From the NCBI GenBank assembly GCA_028583405.1, contig JAPTMU010000269.1:193291-257290 (forward strand): 64,000 bases of DNA, read 5' to 3'. The position numbers and the translations under genes were made by a program. Origin of the DNA: Pogonophryne albipinna. Taxonomy: Eukaryota > Chordata > Actinopteri > Perciformes > Artedidraconidae. Of this stretch, positions 37,773 to 49,600 are shown piece by piece (position 1 is the stretch's first letter; the number at the start of each line of letters is the position of its first letter). The notes beneath the pieces are model-generated. The model had not been told where the DNA came from and did no database searches. It worked only from the letters and a program-made list of their open reading frames with translations.

Positions 37773-38146
37773 AACGGCCAATCATAAAAGAGGAGGGGTG
37801 TAACCAATTAGATTTGGCGTTACTGTGACACGGTACGCCCACTTCCTAATATTTCTCCGCGCGCGAGAGCAGGCTAGAGTTTCACGAGCAGAAGAGCAGG
37901 AATTGCTCGCGAGAGCGCAGGAGACCAAGGAGAGCTCATGTAGATGCTGCACATGCTCAAGGCATGTTTCTCCCCTACAGGCTTCAATATTGCTCTCGCG
38001 CGAGTGCCGTTTTAGTGCTCGCGAAAATAATATACGTCCGCGGCTGCTTGACTTGTGCTCGCGTGGATCTCATATGCCCTCGCGATTTATGACAGAGATT
38101 TGCCGCCATATAGGTGCCGGAGTTTCTCCGGCACATACACTGACTT
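37773..38146 (-). repeat. Right terminal inverted repeat of the HECT-carrying transposon
   Basis: Reverse complement of 27593-27945 with about four substitutions over about 310 aligned bases. It also has an extra stretch near the tip between CCATA (38110) and CATACACTGACTT that forms a hairpin. The transposase start codon lies 54 bp inside it. Confidence 0.9.
38114..38134. other. Perfect 21-bp palindrome at the right transposon tip
   Basis: GTGCCGGAG and CTCCGGCAC are exact inverted copies separated by TTT, giving a 9-bp stem with a 3-base loop. The left end lacks it: there GTATGTG runs straight into TATGGCGG. Confidence 0.9.
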
Positions 38147-38267
38147 CCATATCTTTTCTCAGGCTGTGAGTGTTTGGCGAACAGCCAGGCTGTGAGTGAG
38201 TGTGTGTGTGTGTGTGCTCAGGCTGAGTTTCGCGGTGTCTCGCTGTCCTGCAGTGGAAAAGCGCCAT

Positions 38268-40281
38268 TTGAGTATTGTTTGGAGTCAGACTCACCTTCAG
38301 GGGGTGGAGGGTCCGCAGGTTGAAGCAGCAGTGTTGTAGTTTCCACTTTTTTCTCCTGTAGCTGAACTCAGAGGAAGTTGTTAGTTTGGTCTGAAGGTGA
38401 ATCTGATCGTCTGTTTTTCAGTCGGTCTGTCTCTCTGCAGTGAGGGAGAATAACAAACTGTTTCCTGGTTATTGCAGCTTCCGGTTTTGGCTTTGCGTCA
38501 GTCTCACACACATACATTACCAAATAAGGAGTATGTTGGAGTTCCCCTCGATTCTATTGGCCATTTTAATTTGCATTAAAGTATTTCGTGAGGCCTTCTA
38601 ACATGTTTTTAAATATAACTACGGTTGTAGTTGAAGAGTTTGTAAATTAACATGAACCGAAGCTGTTGCCTGGCAACTCAATCACACAACGTCACGTCCG
38701 TTAATTTCACATCGACACGCATGGATTAACATCGATTTAATACATTAATGTAGCCTTTGTTTCTGCTAGAAGAGGTGTCGACCAGCTGGGGCAACAACAA
38801 AATCGGCGTAATCGAGTGTGACTATTAAAAAATAAATCATTACGTCGGGGTAGCATTTGCTTGGTATTTCCGGTTATTTCTCCACTGGTTAACATGGGTT
38901 AAAAATAGCGTGTAACTGTCACGTTGGAAGGGACGAAATCGTGACATCTTCACGTCTCCCAGCATGGTAAATCGTCACATGTTCACGTCTTGCCGTGATA
39001 CCGGGTTGGTTAAAATATCAATATTGTGGCTTTCCAAGTTAACATTGATTGATATGAGTGCAATTAAATCAGCATATACTTCTGCCAGGGGATGCCACTG
39101 TACTGCAGTTGTGCATTCAGCCAACAGAGGGCGCTGTGACACAACCTTTTCAACATTTGGACCATAAAAACAAACACATTTTATATGGAACTGTGAATTT
39201 GCAGCTATTGCAACAAAAGCAGTGAAAGTCGGAAATAAGTTTGTAAATATGTTTGAGGTATTTCTCCTTTCTTTGACTCCCCTGACTATTTCTGTCCTGC
39301 AAAACTCCCTTCAGGTATGTACATGTAGATATTTGGGATTTTAACTAAATCTGTCACTTAAAAAATATATTTGTTGGCGTATTCTTACTTTAAAGACACA
39401 TGTTTGTAATATATGTTTGCAGATAAATATTTACTATTACCTTTATTTCAACAGAAACGTGCAGGACTTAGACAGCCCGTGATTGGTGGAGAGGCTGGTG
39501 ACGTCACGGCAGCAGTGCAGCCAGTGTGTTTGGAGAATAGGGAAAGTTTGTCCATAGATAGATGATCCGCTGCCGGAGAGACTGAACACAGCTTCATGAC
39601 TTCAGCTTTGTTTCTGATGGGCTCTAAGGAGGAAAACACTTCAACCCTTCATCTCTAACTGTACAAACTCCACTGGATATATCACCATCTGCACAGAGGA
39701 GGGTCCATGAGGATCACTGTTGTCTCATAGATCAGGTAAACATTTCTCCTCAGAAAGCAGCCAGTCTACCTGCATGTCTGACTGCAGGTTGTGTACGTTT
39801 TGTTTCATGTTCACATCATCAATGCTCAGTGGAAGTTGTTGGTTTTATTAAAGCTGAGGAAGCATATGAACAAAGTGTAAAAAAAACTCAGAGAAATGGA
39901 GGAAAATATACATTTTGGTTAAAAAGTGGGTAAAATAGGTAGCCTTTAGTTTGGTAATTTAGCCAATTTATCCATATATATACATATATATATGTTCTGT
40001 GTGTAGCCTTTACACTGTCTTATATTTGTCATATGCAGCTCACTGCATTAAAAAAAGGATATTTAATGCAGTGTACTTTTCATAGTGCTTCTATGGCTTT
40101 GTATACAGCATGATCAGCCAATTAGGAAATCATTAATTAAATGATAATAATGTATATATTATCAAAGCTGGATATGTAGTAGTTATTCCATGTTGTTGTT
40201 TAATGCTTGTTATTGGGCTGAACAAAACAGCACTCAGCCTATAGCTTAAGGGGGTTTAGTCCCCTCAGTTATTGTTAAACT

Positions 40282-40339
<58 letters not shown>

Positions 40340-41086
40340 ACAATTAAGGGTTTTCCTTTAGTAGATCTCGGTCTTTTTTTCCATAACATTATGGTTTACT
40401 ATTTAAATAACCATAGCTTGCTCAATTTTCAACCAATTTTCAAACGGTTTGGTTTTTTATGAACATCAAAGATGTAGTTATGACACTGCATACTTATAAT
40501 CATGGACTTTCATATGAAAATAACATTAAGCAGATAAAGCAATAGCTATACACACACACAAGGTATTTATATTAAATATTTACCGGTATATATATACTGT
40601 ATATTTCAATTTACTTTATTATATTGTTAATATTTAAAATAAATTATAAAATGTAAATATATTTATATTTTATATATAAAAATAGGTCTCATGTTACCAC
40701 TCTGTAAGCCAAGAGTTGTTAATTTAGCAATGCCTTAGCTTGAAGAACAGGGACACAACTAATGACAATAGCATATGGTGGTATATTATTTAGATATTCA
40801 CACCTTTATCAGAAGAACCAAACCAACATAAAATGATCTCACAGACAGTAGGTCCTGGACAGTTCTGTCTCATTTATCACAATTATTTTGACATGAGATC
40901 TTCATATCGTCCTAGTTTTGTATTTAGTTTCTAGATTTGTAAACAAATCCAGAACCTTTGAAATACGTTACCACTTCACGGCACGGTGCGCTGAGTTCTT
41001 GTAGTCGAAAAAAGCCCTAGAAGAACAACTTGGTGTGGTGTGGAGGGGATGTAGGAAGCAGGGGCAGGTGGGGAGAGATGGGGCTT
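38268..41086. other. Intergenic between the nested elements and direct repeat 2
   Basis: No protein gene is recognised. On the - strand a candidate TRIM 5' UTR exon ends at 38295. On the + strand a segment bounded by an acceptor-like TTTCAACAG near 39454 and a donor-like CAG/GTAAAC near 39735 looks exon-like, but no homology is recognised. A (CA)n microsatellite occupies about 40285-40342. The remainder is AT-rich. Confidence 0.4.
40285..40342. repeat. (CA)n microsatellite
   Basis: About 24 uninterrupted CA units followed by ATACACACA. Confidence 0.95.
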
Positions 41087-43574
41087 CAAGGTTCAAGGTT
41101 ATTTTGTTTTAAATGTGTCTTGGAGATAAGGACCAGCTGCACACAATAAAATACAGTATAACACAAAACCAATAAGACACACGGTGACACATGTACAACA
41201 CCTCACATTCAACAAGCATCACCTAAAATGGCCAAATCCAATTAACCACTTAAACCCTCTGTTCTTAGAGAAACGGATTCGAGTTGCAACTGTACTTTGC
41301 AGCAAAAAATAAAAAAATACTGGACTAGGGGAACCAAAGGGAAGTAACAAAATACAAAACAACCGGGCAAATGAAAAAAGGAGAGGAAACCGGTTTGTGA
41401 AGCCACAAGATGGGCTTTTAATAAATCAAAGAAATCATGTTACATGTTCATTACTGCCAAGTGATAGCTTGTAAATATCTGTTTGATGGCACACCAACAA
41501 TCAATCATCGTCCAGCCTCAGCTTTGGAATTCTTTCACAACCACCGACCTTCCTGGGTACCACCGAGATAAAGGATTTAATATGACGAGCCATATGATGC
41601 TCTCATTTGTTAGTGACATTCCACATGCAAATAAGATAAGATGGTACTTTATTGATCCCAATTTGGGAAGCATTTTTTAGTTACAGCAGCATAAGGGACA
41701 AGGCATTTTAAAATAAATTAGAAATAAGCAAGAAAAATAAAGAAAGAGGAAAATATACATGTTGAGTTTGACAGGATATTATATATATCTAATATATACA
41801 TATACATAAATATAAGGCACATGGAATATTAATGTTAAATATTGAACAGATTATATATGTGTAAAATGTACAACGTGGTTATATTCAAGAGAAACTGGAG
41901 CAGAGAGTTCTCTTCCAGCCAGAGGTGATTTATTGTACAGTGTTATTGCAGTGGGCAGGAATGTGTTCCTGTATCGGTCCTTGTGACAGCGGAGTTGCAG
42001 CAGTCTGTTGGAGAAGGAGCTCCGTTGACTGTCCAGCTGCAGGTGGAGAGGATGGGTGGGGTTATCCATCATGGACAACAGCCTGTTCAGTGTCCTCCTC
42101 TCCACCACAGCTTCAAAGGGGTCCAGCTTGATGCCGATGACAGACCCAGCTTTCCTGATCAGTTTATTGATCCTGCTGGTGTCACCGGCTCTGATGCTGC
42201 CCCCGCAGCAGACCGCAGCAAAGAAGAGTGCACTGGCCACAACAGACTAGTAGATCTCCAGCATCTTGCTGCACACGTGGAAGGATCTCAGCTTCCCCAG
42301 AAAATAGAGTCTGCTCATCCCCTTCTTGTACACAGCGTCAGTGTTGATCCTCCAGGTCAGTCCGTTGTCTAAGTGCACTCCCAGGTACTTGTAGTCCTCC
42401 ACAACAGCCACATCCTCTCCCAGAATGCACATGGGTAGAGGAGACGTCCTCACAGGTATTACAGGTATTAGGGTTCAAAATGTAAGAAGTAGAAAGTCCA
42501 GGTATTTGTGTTCAACATGTAAGAAGTAGAAAGTACAGGTATTTGTGTTCAACATGTAAGAAGTAGAAAGTACAGGTATTTGTGTTCAACATGTAAGAAG
42601 TCAAAGTAAAAAGTTGTCAGAAAAATAAGTATTGGAGTAAAGTACTGATACCAGAAAAAATAAGTTAAGCACATAAACGAAGTATTTGTACTCCACTACT
42701 TCCCACCTCTGGCTGTCAGCAGTGGAGGAGTGGAGGAGAGGAGGAGTGGAGGAGAGGAGGAGTAGAGGGAGAACAGGAGGAGGTTGAAGACCAGTCTGGC
42801 TGCAGCATTCTGATGGTGTTTGACAACTCTCTGTGTTTTAGACCAATCACGACCAAGCCAAGTTTCAACAGACTCTACTATTCCTACTTGTTATTCTGAG
42901 ACGCGTCATGTCAGTGAGGAAATAAACATGAATACAATGAGGAAAAGAAGCAACTTGTTTTCAGTCTGAAGAAACCTCTGTTCTTGTGAAACTGATTTAA
43001 TCAGAAATGTTAGTTTGTTTATTATTTGACAGAATTGTAACATCTGTTTGCTCTTTTCTCATTAAATGTGATTGTTGCTGCTTTAATAATCTGAGTGACA
43101 TCATTATTAATATTAATGAATAACTCTATTGTAACATACATGTTTTTATATATTGAAGTAGTGCACACATTACTTTATCTTCTCCATTATATATTTTACT
43201 TTACTATATATTATTATATTGTATTAAACGTCTTAGCTGAATACTCAACTCTGATTGGTCAAATTAGAAGTTTAAGAGGTTGTTAATACTCGATAACACA
43301 CCGCTGCCAAGAAATCAGTATTTTAGATTGAGATGAAATCCTTTAGAGTTAATAAACGTGTGCATTTGATAATCCACGCTGAACAGCAATGGGTCGTCCT
43401 CTCTGTTTAGGCTTCTCCTGGGAAAACTGGGTTTAACATTTACTCTGTATTTAAATACTTAGAAATCTCTTTAAAACATTTATTTTATTCCCTGACGAAG
43501 AGGTCTGTCAGGGAGTTCATTTAAACCCAGTAACTCTGTATGTTTTATCTGATTATACAAGTTTAAAATTGCAT
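41087..43574. repeat. Direct repeat copy 2 of the 21098-24656 segment
   Basis: It starts with the same CAAGGTTCAAGGTTATTTTG and is collinear with copy 1. Differences are few (for example GTTCGTGAC/GTTAGTGAC, an eight- versus three-C run in the LINE fragment, and an added GGAGGAGTGGAGGAGA block near 42735). The minisatellite here has only about 3.5 units. Similarity ends around 43574, about 30 bp before the second gap. Confidence 0.95.
41630..42453 (-). mobile_element. L2/CR1-type LINE 3' fragment, copy 2
   Basis: Same fragment as 21640-22463. Here the C-run is shorter, so the - strand frame 42240-41851 reads from CGGSIRAGDTSRINKLIRK through LLSMMDNPTHPLH to SLEYNHVVHF. It still lacks the catalytic palm, and a stop separates it from the upstream frame (VVEDYKYLGVHLDNGLTW). 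Confidence 0.7.
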
Positions 43575-43605
43575 GTCCTTACCTCCTCTGCAGCCCTGCC
43601 TTCAC

Positions 43606-44605
43606 NNNNNNNNNNNNNNNNNNNNNNNNNNNNNNNNNNNNNNNNNNNNNNNNNNNNNNNNNNNNNNNNNNNNNNNNNNNNNNNNNNNNNNNNNNNNNNN
43701 NNNNNNNNNNNNNNNNNNNNNNNNNNNNNNNNNNNNNNNNNNNNNNNNNNNNNNNNNNNNNNNNNNNNNNNNNNNNNNNNNNNNNNNNNNNNNNNNNNNN
43801 NNNNNNNNNNNNNNNNNNNNNNNNNNNNNNNNNNNNNNNNNNNNNNNNNNNNNNNNNNNNNNNNNNNNNNNNNNNNNNNNNNNNNNNNNNNNNNNNNNNN
43901 NNNNNNNNNNNNNNNNNNNNNNNNNNNNNNNNNNNNNNNNNNNNNNNNNNNNNNNNNNNNNNNNNNNNNNNNNNNNNNNNNNNNNNNNNNNNNNNNNNNN
44001 NNNNNNNNNNNNNNNNNNNNNNNNNNNNNNNNNNNNNNNNNNNNNNNNNNNNNNNNNNNNNNNNNNNNNNNNNNNNNNNNNNNNNNNNNNNNNNNNNNNN
44101 NNNNNNNNNNNNNNNNNNNNNNNNNNNNNNNNNNNNNNNNNNNNNNNNNNNNNNNNNNNNNNNNNNNNNNNNNNNNNNNNNNNNNNNNNNNNNNNNNNNN
44201 NNNNNNNNNNNNNNNNNNNNNNNNNNNNNNNNNNNNNNNNNNNNNNNNNNNNNNNNNNNNNNNNNNNNNNNNNNNNNNNNNNNNNNNNNNNNNNNNNNNN
44301 NNNNNNNNNNNNNNNNNNNNNNNNNNNNNNNNNNNNNNNNNNNNNNNNNNNNNNNNNNNNNNNNNNNNNNNNNNNNNNNNNNNNNNNNNNNNNNNNNNNN
44401 NNNNNNNNNNNNNNNNNNNNNNNNNNNNNNNNNNNNNNNNNNNNNNNNNNNNNNNNNNNNNNNNNNNNNNNNNNNNNNNNNNNNNNNNNNNNNNNNNNNN
44501 NNNNNNNNNNNNNNNNNNNNNNNNNNNNNNNNNNNNNNNNNNNNNNNNNNNNNNNNNNNNNNNNNNNNNNNNNNNNNNNNNNNNNNNNNNNNNNNNNNNN
44601 NNNNN
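43606..44605. other. Assembly gap, 1000 N
   Basis: Exactly 1000 N between the end of direct repeat 2 and a 14-bp minisatellite. The rest of YTHDC1 should lie on this side of its exon at 46652 but is not found, so the joined contigs may not be neighbours or the gap may be much larger than shown. Confidence 1.
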
Positions 44606-46640
44606 AATGCTAACGGAGGAAGACTAACGGAGGAAGGCTAACGGAGGAATGCTAAAGGAGAAGGAAGGCTAACGGAGGAAGGCTAACGGAGGAATACTAA
44701 CGGAGGAAGAATAATGAAGGAATGCTAAGGGAGAAGGAAGGCTAACGGAGGAATGCTAACGGAGGAATGCTAACGGAGGAAGAATAATGAAGGAATGCTA
44801 AGGGAGAAGGAAGACTAACGGAGGAAGGCTAACGGAGGAATGCTAACGGAGGAATGCTAACGGAGGAATGATAAAGGGAGAAGGAAGGCTAACGGAGGAA
44901 GGCTAACGGAGGAAGACTAACGGAGGAAGGCTAACGAAGGAATGCTAAGGGAGAAGGAAGGCTAACGGAGGAATGCTAACGGAAGAAGACTAACGGAGGA
45001 AGCCTAATGAATGAATGCTAAGGGAGAAGGAAGGCTAACGGAGGAAGGCTAACGGAGGAATGCTAAGGGATGAAGGCTAACGGAGGAAGGCTAACGGAGA
45101 AATGCTAACAGAGGAATGCTAATGGAGGACGGCTAATGGAGGACGGCTAATGGAGGAAGGCTAACGAAGGAATGCTAACGAAGGAATGCTAACGGAGGAA
45201 GGCTAACGGAGGAAGGCTAACGGAGTAAGGCTAACGAATGAATGCTAATGGAGGAAGGCTAACGGAGGAAGACTAACGAATGAATGCTAATGGAGGAAGA
45301 CTAACGGAGGAAGGCTAACGAAGGAATGCTAAGGGAGAAGGAAGGCTAACGGAGGAATGCTAAGGGAGAAGGAAGGCTAACGGAGGAAGACTAACGGAGG
45401 AAGGCTAACGAAGGAATGCTAAGGGAGAAGGAATGCTAACGGAGGAATGCTAACGGAGTAAGGCTAACGGAGGAATGCTAACGGAGAAATGCTAACGGAG
45501 GAAGGCTAATGGAGGAAGGCTAACTGACGAAGACTAACGGAGGAATGCTAACGGAGGAAGACTAATGAAGGAATGCTAAGGGAGAAGGAAGGCTAACGGA
45601 GGAAGGCTAACGGAGGAATGCTAAGGGAGAAGGAAGGCTAACTGAGGAAGACTAACGGAGGAAGGCTAACGGAGAAGGAATGCTAACGGAGGAATGCTAA
45701 CGGAGGAAGACTAACGGAGGAATGCTAACGGAGGAATGCTAACGGAGGAAGACTAACGGAGGAATGCTAACGGAGGAATGCTAACGGAGGAAGACTACCG
45801 GAGGAAGGCTAACAAAGGAAGGCTAAGGGAGAAGGAAGACTAACGGAGGAATGCTAACGGAGGAATGCTAACGGAGTAATGCTAAGGAAGGAATGCTAAG
45901 GGAGAAGGCAGACTAACGGAGATAGGCTAACGGAGGAAGGCTAACGGAGAAATGCTAACGGAGGAATGCTAATGGGGGAAGGCTAACGGAGGACGGCTAA
46001 CGGAGGAAGGCTAACGGAGGAAGGCTAACGGAGGAATGCTAACGGAGGAAGGCTAACGGAGGAATGCTAACGAAGGAATGCTAACGGAGGATGGCTAACG
46101 GAGGACCGCTAACGGAGGAATGCTAATGGAGGAAGGCTAACGGAGGAATGCTAATGGAGGAAGGCTAACGGAGGAATGCTAACGGAGGAAGGCTAACGAA
46201 GGAATGCTAAGGGAGAAGGAAGACTAACGGAGGAATGCTAACAGAGGAAGGCTAACGGAGGAATGCTAACGGAGGAATGCTAACGGAGAAGGAAGGCTAA
46301 CGGAGGAATGCTAACGGAGGAAGACTAACGGAGGAGTGCTAAGGGAGAAGGAAGACTAACGGAGGTAGGCTAACGGAGGAATGCTAACAGAGGAAGGCTA
46401 ACGAAGGAAGACTAACGGAGGAAGGCTAACGGAGGAATGCTAACAGAGGAAGGCTAACGGAGGAAGGCTAACGAAGGAAGGCTAACGAAGGAAGGCTAAC
46501 GGAGGAATGCTAACGGAGGAGTGCTAAGGCAGAAGGAAGACTAACGGAGGAATGCTAAAGGAGGAATGCTAAGGGCGAGGAGGGCTAACGGAGAAGCTAA
46601 TGGAGAGGAAGGCTAACGGAGAAGCTAACGGAGAGGAAGG
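44606..46640. repeat. 14-bp minisatellite, about 2 kb
   Basis: The unit is GGAGGAATGCTAAC with AAGGCTAAC, AAGACTAAC and GGGAGAAGGA variants, about 140 copies. The array begins at the gap and ends about 12 bp before the donor site of the last visible YTHDC1 exon, so it lies within a YTHDC1 intron. Confidence 0.95.
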
Positions 46641-46651
46641 CTAACTTTTAC

Positions 46652-49600
46652 CTTGGAATTTCCCGCTCTCCCTCACAGAGAAGACGAGGACGACGCTTCT
46701 CGCCGAGCGGAAGGCTGCGTTCAGTTTCTTCTCGTTCACCGGCAGCGTCGACCACACGCCCTGAAGAAACATCGGAAACACATTAACACTGACATGTTTA
46801 CACGTTAACAAGACAAACCAGGATTCAGCACGTAGACAACAGGAAGTAAAGACGGAATCAACAGGAAGTAAAGAGGTGATCAACAGGAAGTAGAGAGGTG
46901 ATCAAAAGGAAGTAGAGGTGATCAACAGGAAGTAGAGAGGTGATCAACAGGAAGTAGAGAGGTGATCAACAGGAAGTAGAGAGGTGATCAGAAGGAAGTA
47001 GAGGTGATCAACAGGAAGTAGAGAGGTGATCAACAGGAAGTAGAGAGGTGATCAAAAGGAAGTAGAGGTGATCAACAGGAAGTAGAGAGGTGATCAACAG
47101 GAAGTAGAGAGGTGATCAAAAGGAATTAGAGGTGATCAACAGGAAGTAGAGGTGATCAACAGGAAGTAGAGAGGTGATCAACAGGAAGTAGAGAGGTGAT
47201 CAACAGGAAGTAGAGAGGTGATCAAAAGGAAGTAGAGAGGTGATCAAAAGGAAGTAGAGAGGTGATCAACAGGAAGTAGAGAGGTGATCAACAGGAAGTA
47301 GAGAGGTGATCAACAGGAAGTAGAGAGGTGATCAACAGGAAGTAGAGGTAATGAACAGGAAGTAGAGAGGTGATCAACAGGAAGTAGAGGTAATGAACAG
47401 GAAGTAGAGAGGTGATCAACAGGAAGTAGAGGTAATGAACAGGAAGTAGAGAGGTGATCAACAGGAAGTAGAGCTAACCTTAGCTTTAGCCAGCGAGACG
47501 TTCTCGTGGTTGTTGCTCTTGATGAGGAAGAAGCGAGCGTCTCTCAGGATGTAGCGCAGCTTGCTGGTCGGAGCTGGAACACACGAGTAATCTCAGTATT
47601 TCATTTAATCTGAAAAATAACAGCAATCTGATTATATAAAATGGCCGTCCTTACTCTCCATCCCTTTGCGGACGGCTCGGACCGAAGACGAAAGTTTCTC
47701 CTGCTTTTTCTCCGAACCTTTCAAAATAAAAGCACAGAATTCATCAGGTCATACTGTAATCTGGAAACCATGACAATGTTTTGATAATAATACACTTTAT
47801 TTAAAGCACCTTTCATGCTTTAAAGTGCTTTATAGTTCAATTGTTCCAAAGTGTAAGCCAAATAAAAAAGATTGAGGTTTGCTGTTCTAAGATCACATGA
47901 CTTTGATGGGACTGAAGTATTTTTGCTTCATCCTAAATGTCCCTGATTGGCTGTCTCCGTGGTTACCTGAGGCCTCGGAGGCGGAGCCTGAGTGCACCGA
48001 CTCCCCGTCGTCAGAGAAGCTTCCGGAGGAGCGAGAGTCTCCCGCCTCGCTGCGAGTGTCGTAGTCGTTTCCCTCTCCTCGACGCTCGTACTCTTCCTCC
48101 TCCTCGTCTTCCTCCTTCTCTCCTTCCTCCTCCTCTTCCTCCTCCTCTTCCTCCATGCCCTCCTCTTCCTCCTCCTCCTCTTCCTCTTCCTCCTCTTCAG
48201 CATGGGAACCAGAGGGGGAGGAGCTTCCTGATCCCGCCTCCGACCCAAACTCTGGCGCCGCCTCGCCCTCCGATCGGGCGTCCTGCGGGGGGGCGGGGCT
48301 TGCTCTCCTCAGCTTCTAAACACACAGGGAGGGATGTGATTGGCTGATATTTCAAGTTTCAAGTCTTCATCACCACGTGCCGTGTGGATGTGATCGGCTG
48401 ATACGTGCCGTGTGGATGTGATTGGCTGATACGTGCCGTGTGGATGTGATTGGCTGATACGTGCCGTGTGGATGGGATTGGCTGACAGGTGCCGTGTGGA
48501 TGTGATTGGCTGATACGTGCCGTGTGGATGGGATTGGCTGACACGTGCCGCGTGGATGTGATCGGCTGATACGTGCCGTGTGGATGGGATTGGCTGATAC
48601 GTGCCGTGTGGATGTGATTGGCTGACAGGTGCCGTGTGGATGTGATCGGCTGATACGTGCCGTGTGGATGGGATTGGCTGATACGTGCCGTGTGGATGTG
48701 ATCGGCTGACAGGTGCCGTGTGGATGTGATTGGCTGATACGTGCCGTGTGGATGGGATTGGCTGACACGTGCCGTGTGGATGTGATCGGCTGATACGTGC
48801 CGTGTGGATGGGATTGGCTGATACGTGCCGTGTGGATGTGATTGGCTGACAGGTGCCGTGTGGATGTGATCGGCTGATACGTGCCGTGTGGATGGGATTG
48901 GCTGACACGTGCCGTGTGGATGTGATCGGCTGACAGGTGCCGTGTGGATGTGATTGGCTGATACGTGCCGTGTGGATGGGATTGGCTGACAGGTGCCGTG
49001 TGGATGTGATTGGCTGATACGTGCCGTGTGGATGGGATTGGCTGACACGTGCCGTGTGGATGTGATCGGCTGACAGGTGCCGTGTGGATGTGATTGGCTG
49101 ATACGTGCCGTGTGGATGCGATCGGCTGATACGTGCCGTGTGGTTGTGATTGGCTGATACGTGCCGTGTGGATGCGATTGGCTGATACGTGCCGTGTGGA
49201 TGCGATTGGCTGATACGTGCCGTGTGGATGCGATCGGCTGATACATGCCGTGTGGATGCGATCGGCTGATACGTGCCGTGTGGATGCGATTGGCTGATAC
49301 GTGCCGTGTGGATGCGATCGGCTGATACGTGCCGTGTGGATGGGATTGGCTGATACGTGCCGTGTGGATGTGATTGGCTGATACATGCCGTGTGGTTGCG
49401 ATTGGCTGATACGTGCCGTGTGGATGCGATTGGCTGATACGTGCCGTGTGGATGCGATTGGCTGATACGTGCCGTGTGGATGCGATTGGCTGATACGTGC
49501 CGTGTGGATGTGATTGGCTGATACGTGCCGTGTGGATGTGATTGGCTGATACCTGCCGTGTGGATGTGATTGGCTGATACGTGCCGTGTGGATGTGATTG

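Larger units (their letters stand above)
27593..38146. mobile_element. 10.5-kb integrase-type DNA transposon with long TIRs carrying a HECT ligase gene
   Basis: Inverted repeats of about 350 bp (27593-27945 and 37773-38146) enclose two convergent genes, a HECT ubiquitin ligase (+, 27993-34000) and a DDE integrase-like transposase (-, 37719-34520). The first coding exon of each lies only about 50 bp inside its inverted repeat, so each repeat probably serves as a promoter. All 24 coding exons have GT/AG borders and matching phases, with no stop or frameshift. The two repeats differ by about four substitutions over about 310 aligned bases, plus an indel at the tip. This suggests a young and possibly active copy. 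The transposase resembles IS3-type integrases, so IS3EU is my best guess at the superfamily, unverified. A target duplication could not be fixed. Confidence 0.85.
26597..38267. mobile_element. Outer DNA transposon with about 22-bp terminal inverted repeats, possibly PIF/Harbinger- or ISL2EU-like
   Basis: TGGCGCTTTTCCACTGCAGG at 26597 is matched by its reverse complement ending at 38267, continuing AC for 22 bp. Flanks read TTT on both sides, consistent with a 3-bp target duplication. The left arm (about 1 kb) carries a Myb/SANT-like exon; the right arm is only about 120 bp. The centre is occupied by a second element (27593-38146) that evidently inserted later. No Harbinger nuclease gene is visible, so the outer element as seen is non-autonomous. 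The family is a guess from the SANT-like domain. Confidence 0.7.
26516..38295 (-). other. Possible TRIM 5' UTR intron hosting the nested transposons
   Basis: On the - strand an exon-like segment ending at 38295 has a strong donor (CCTGAAG/GTGAGT), and the TRIM coding exon has a strong acceptor 17 bases before its ATG. If these pair, the TRIM transcript has an intron of about 11.8 kb containing both nested elements. Splice signals are seen; the pairing is inference. Confidence 0.35.

Noticed and set aside
39448..39740. Exon-like + strand segment with acceptor and donor signals
   Set aside because: No frame or homology that I recognise; kept only as a note in the intergenic entry.
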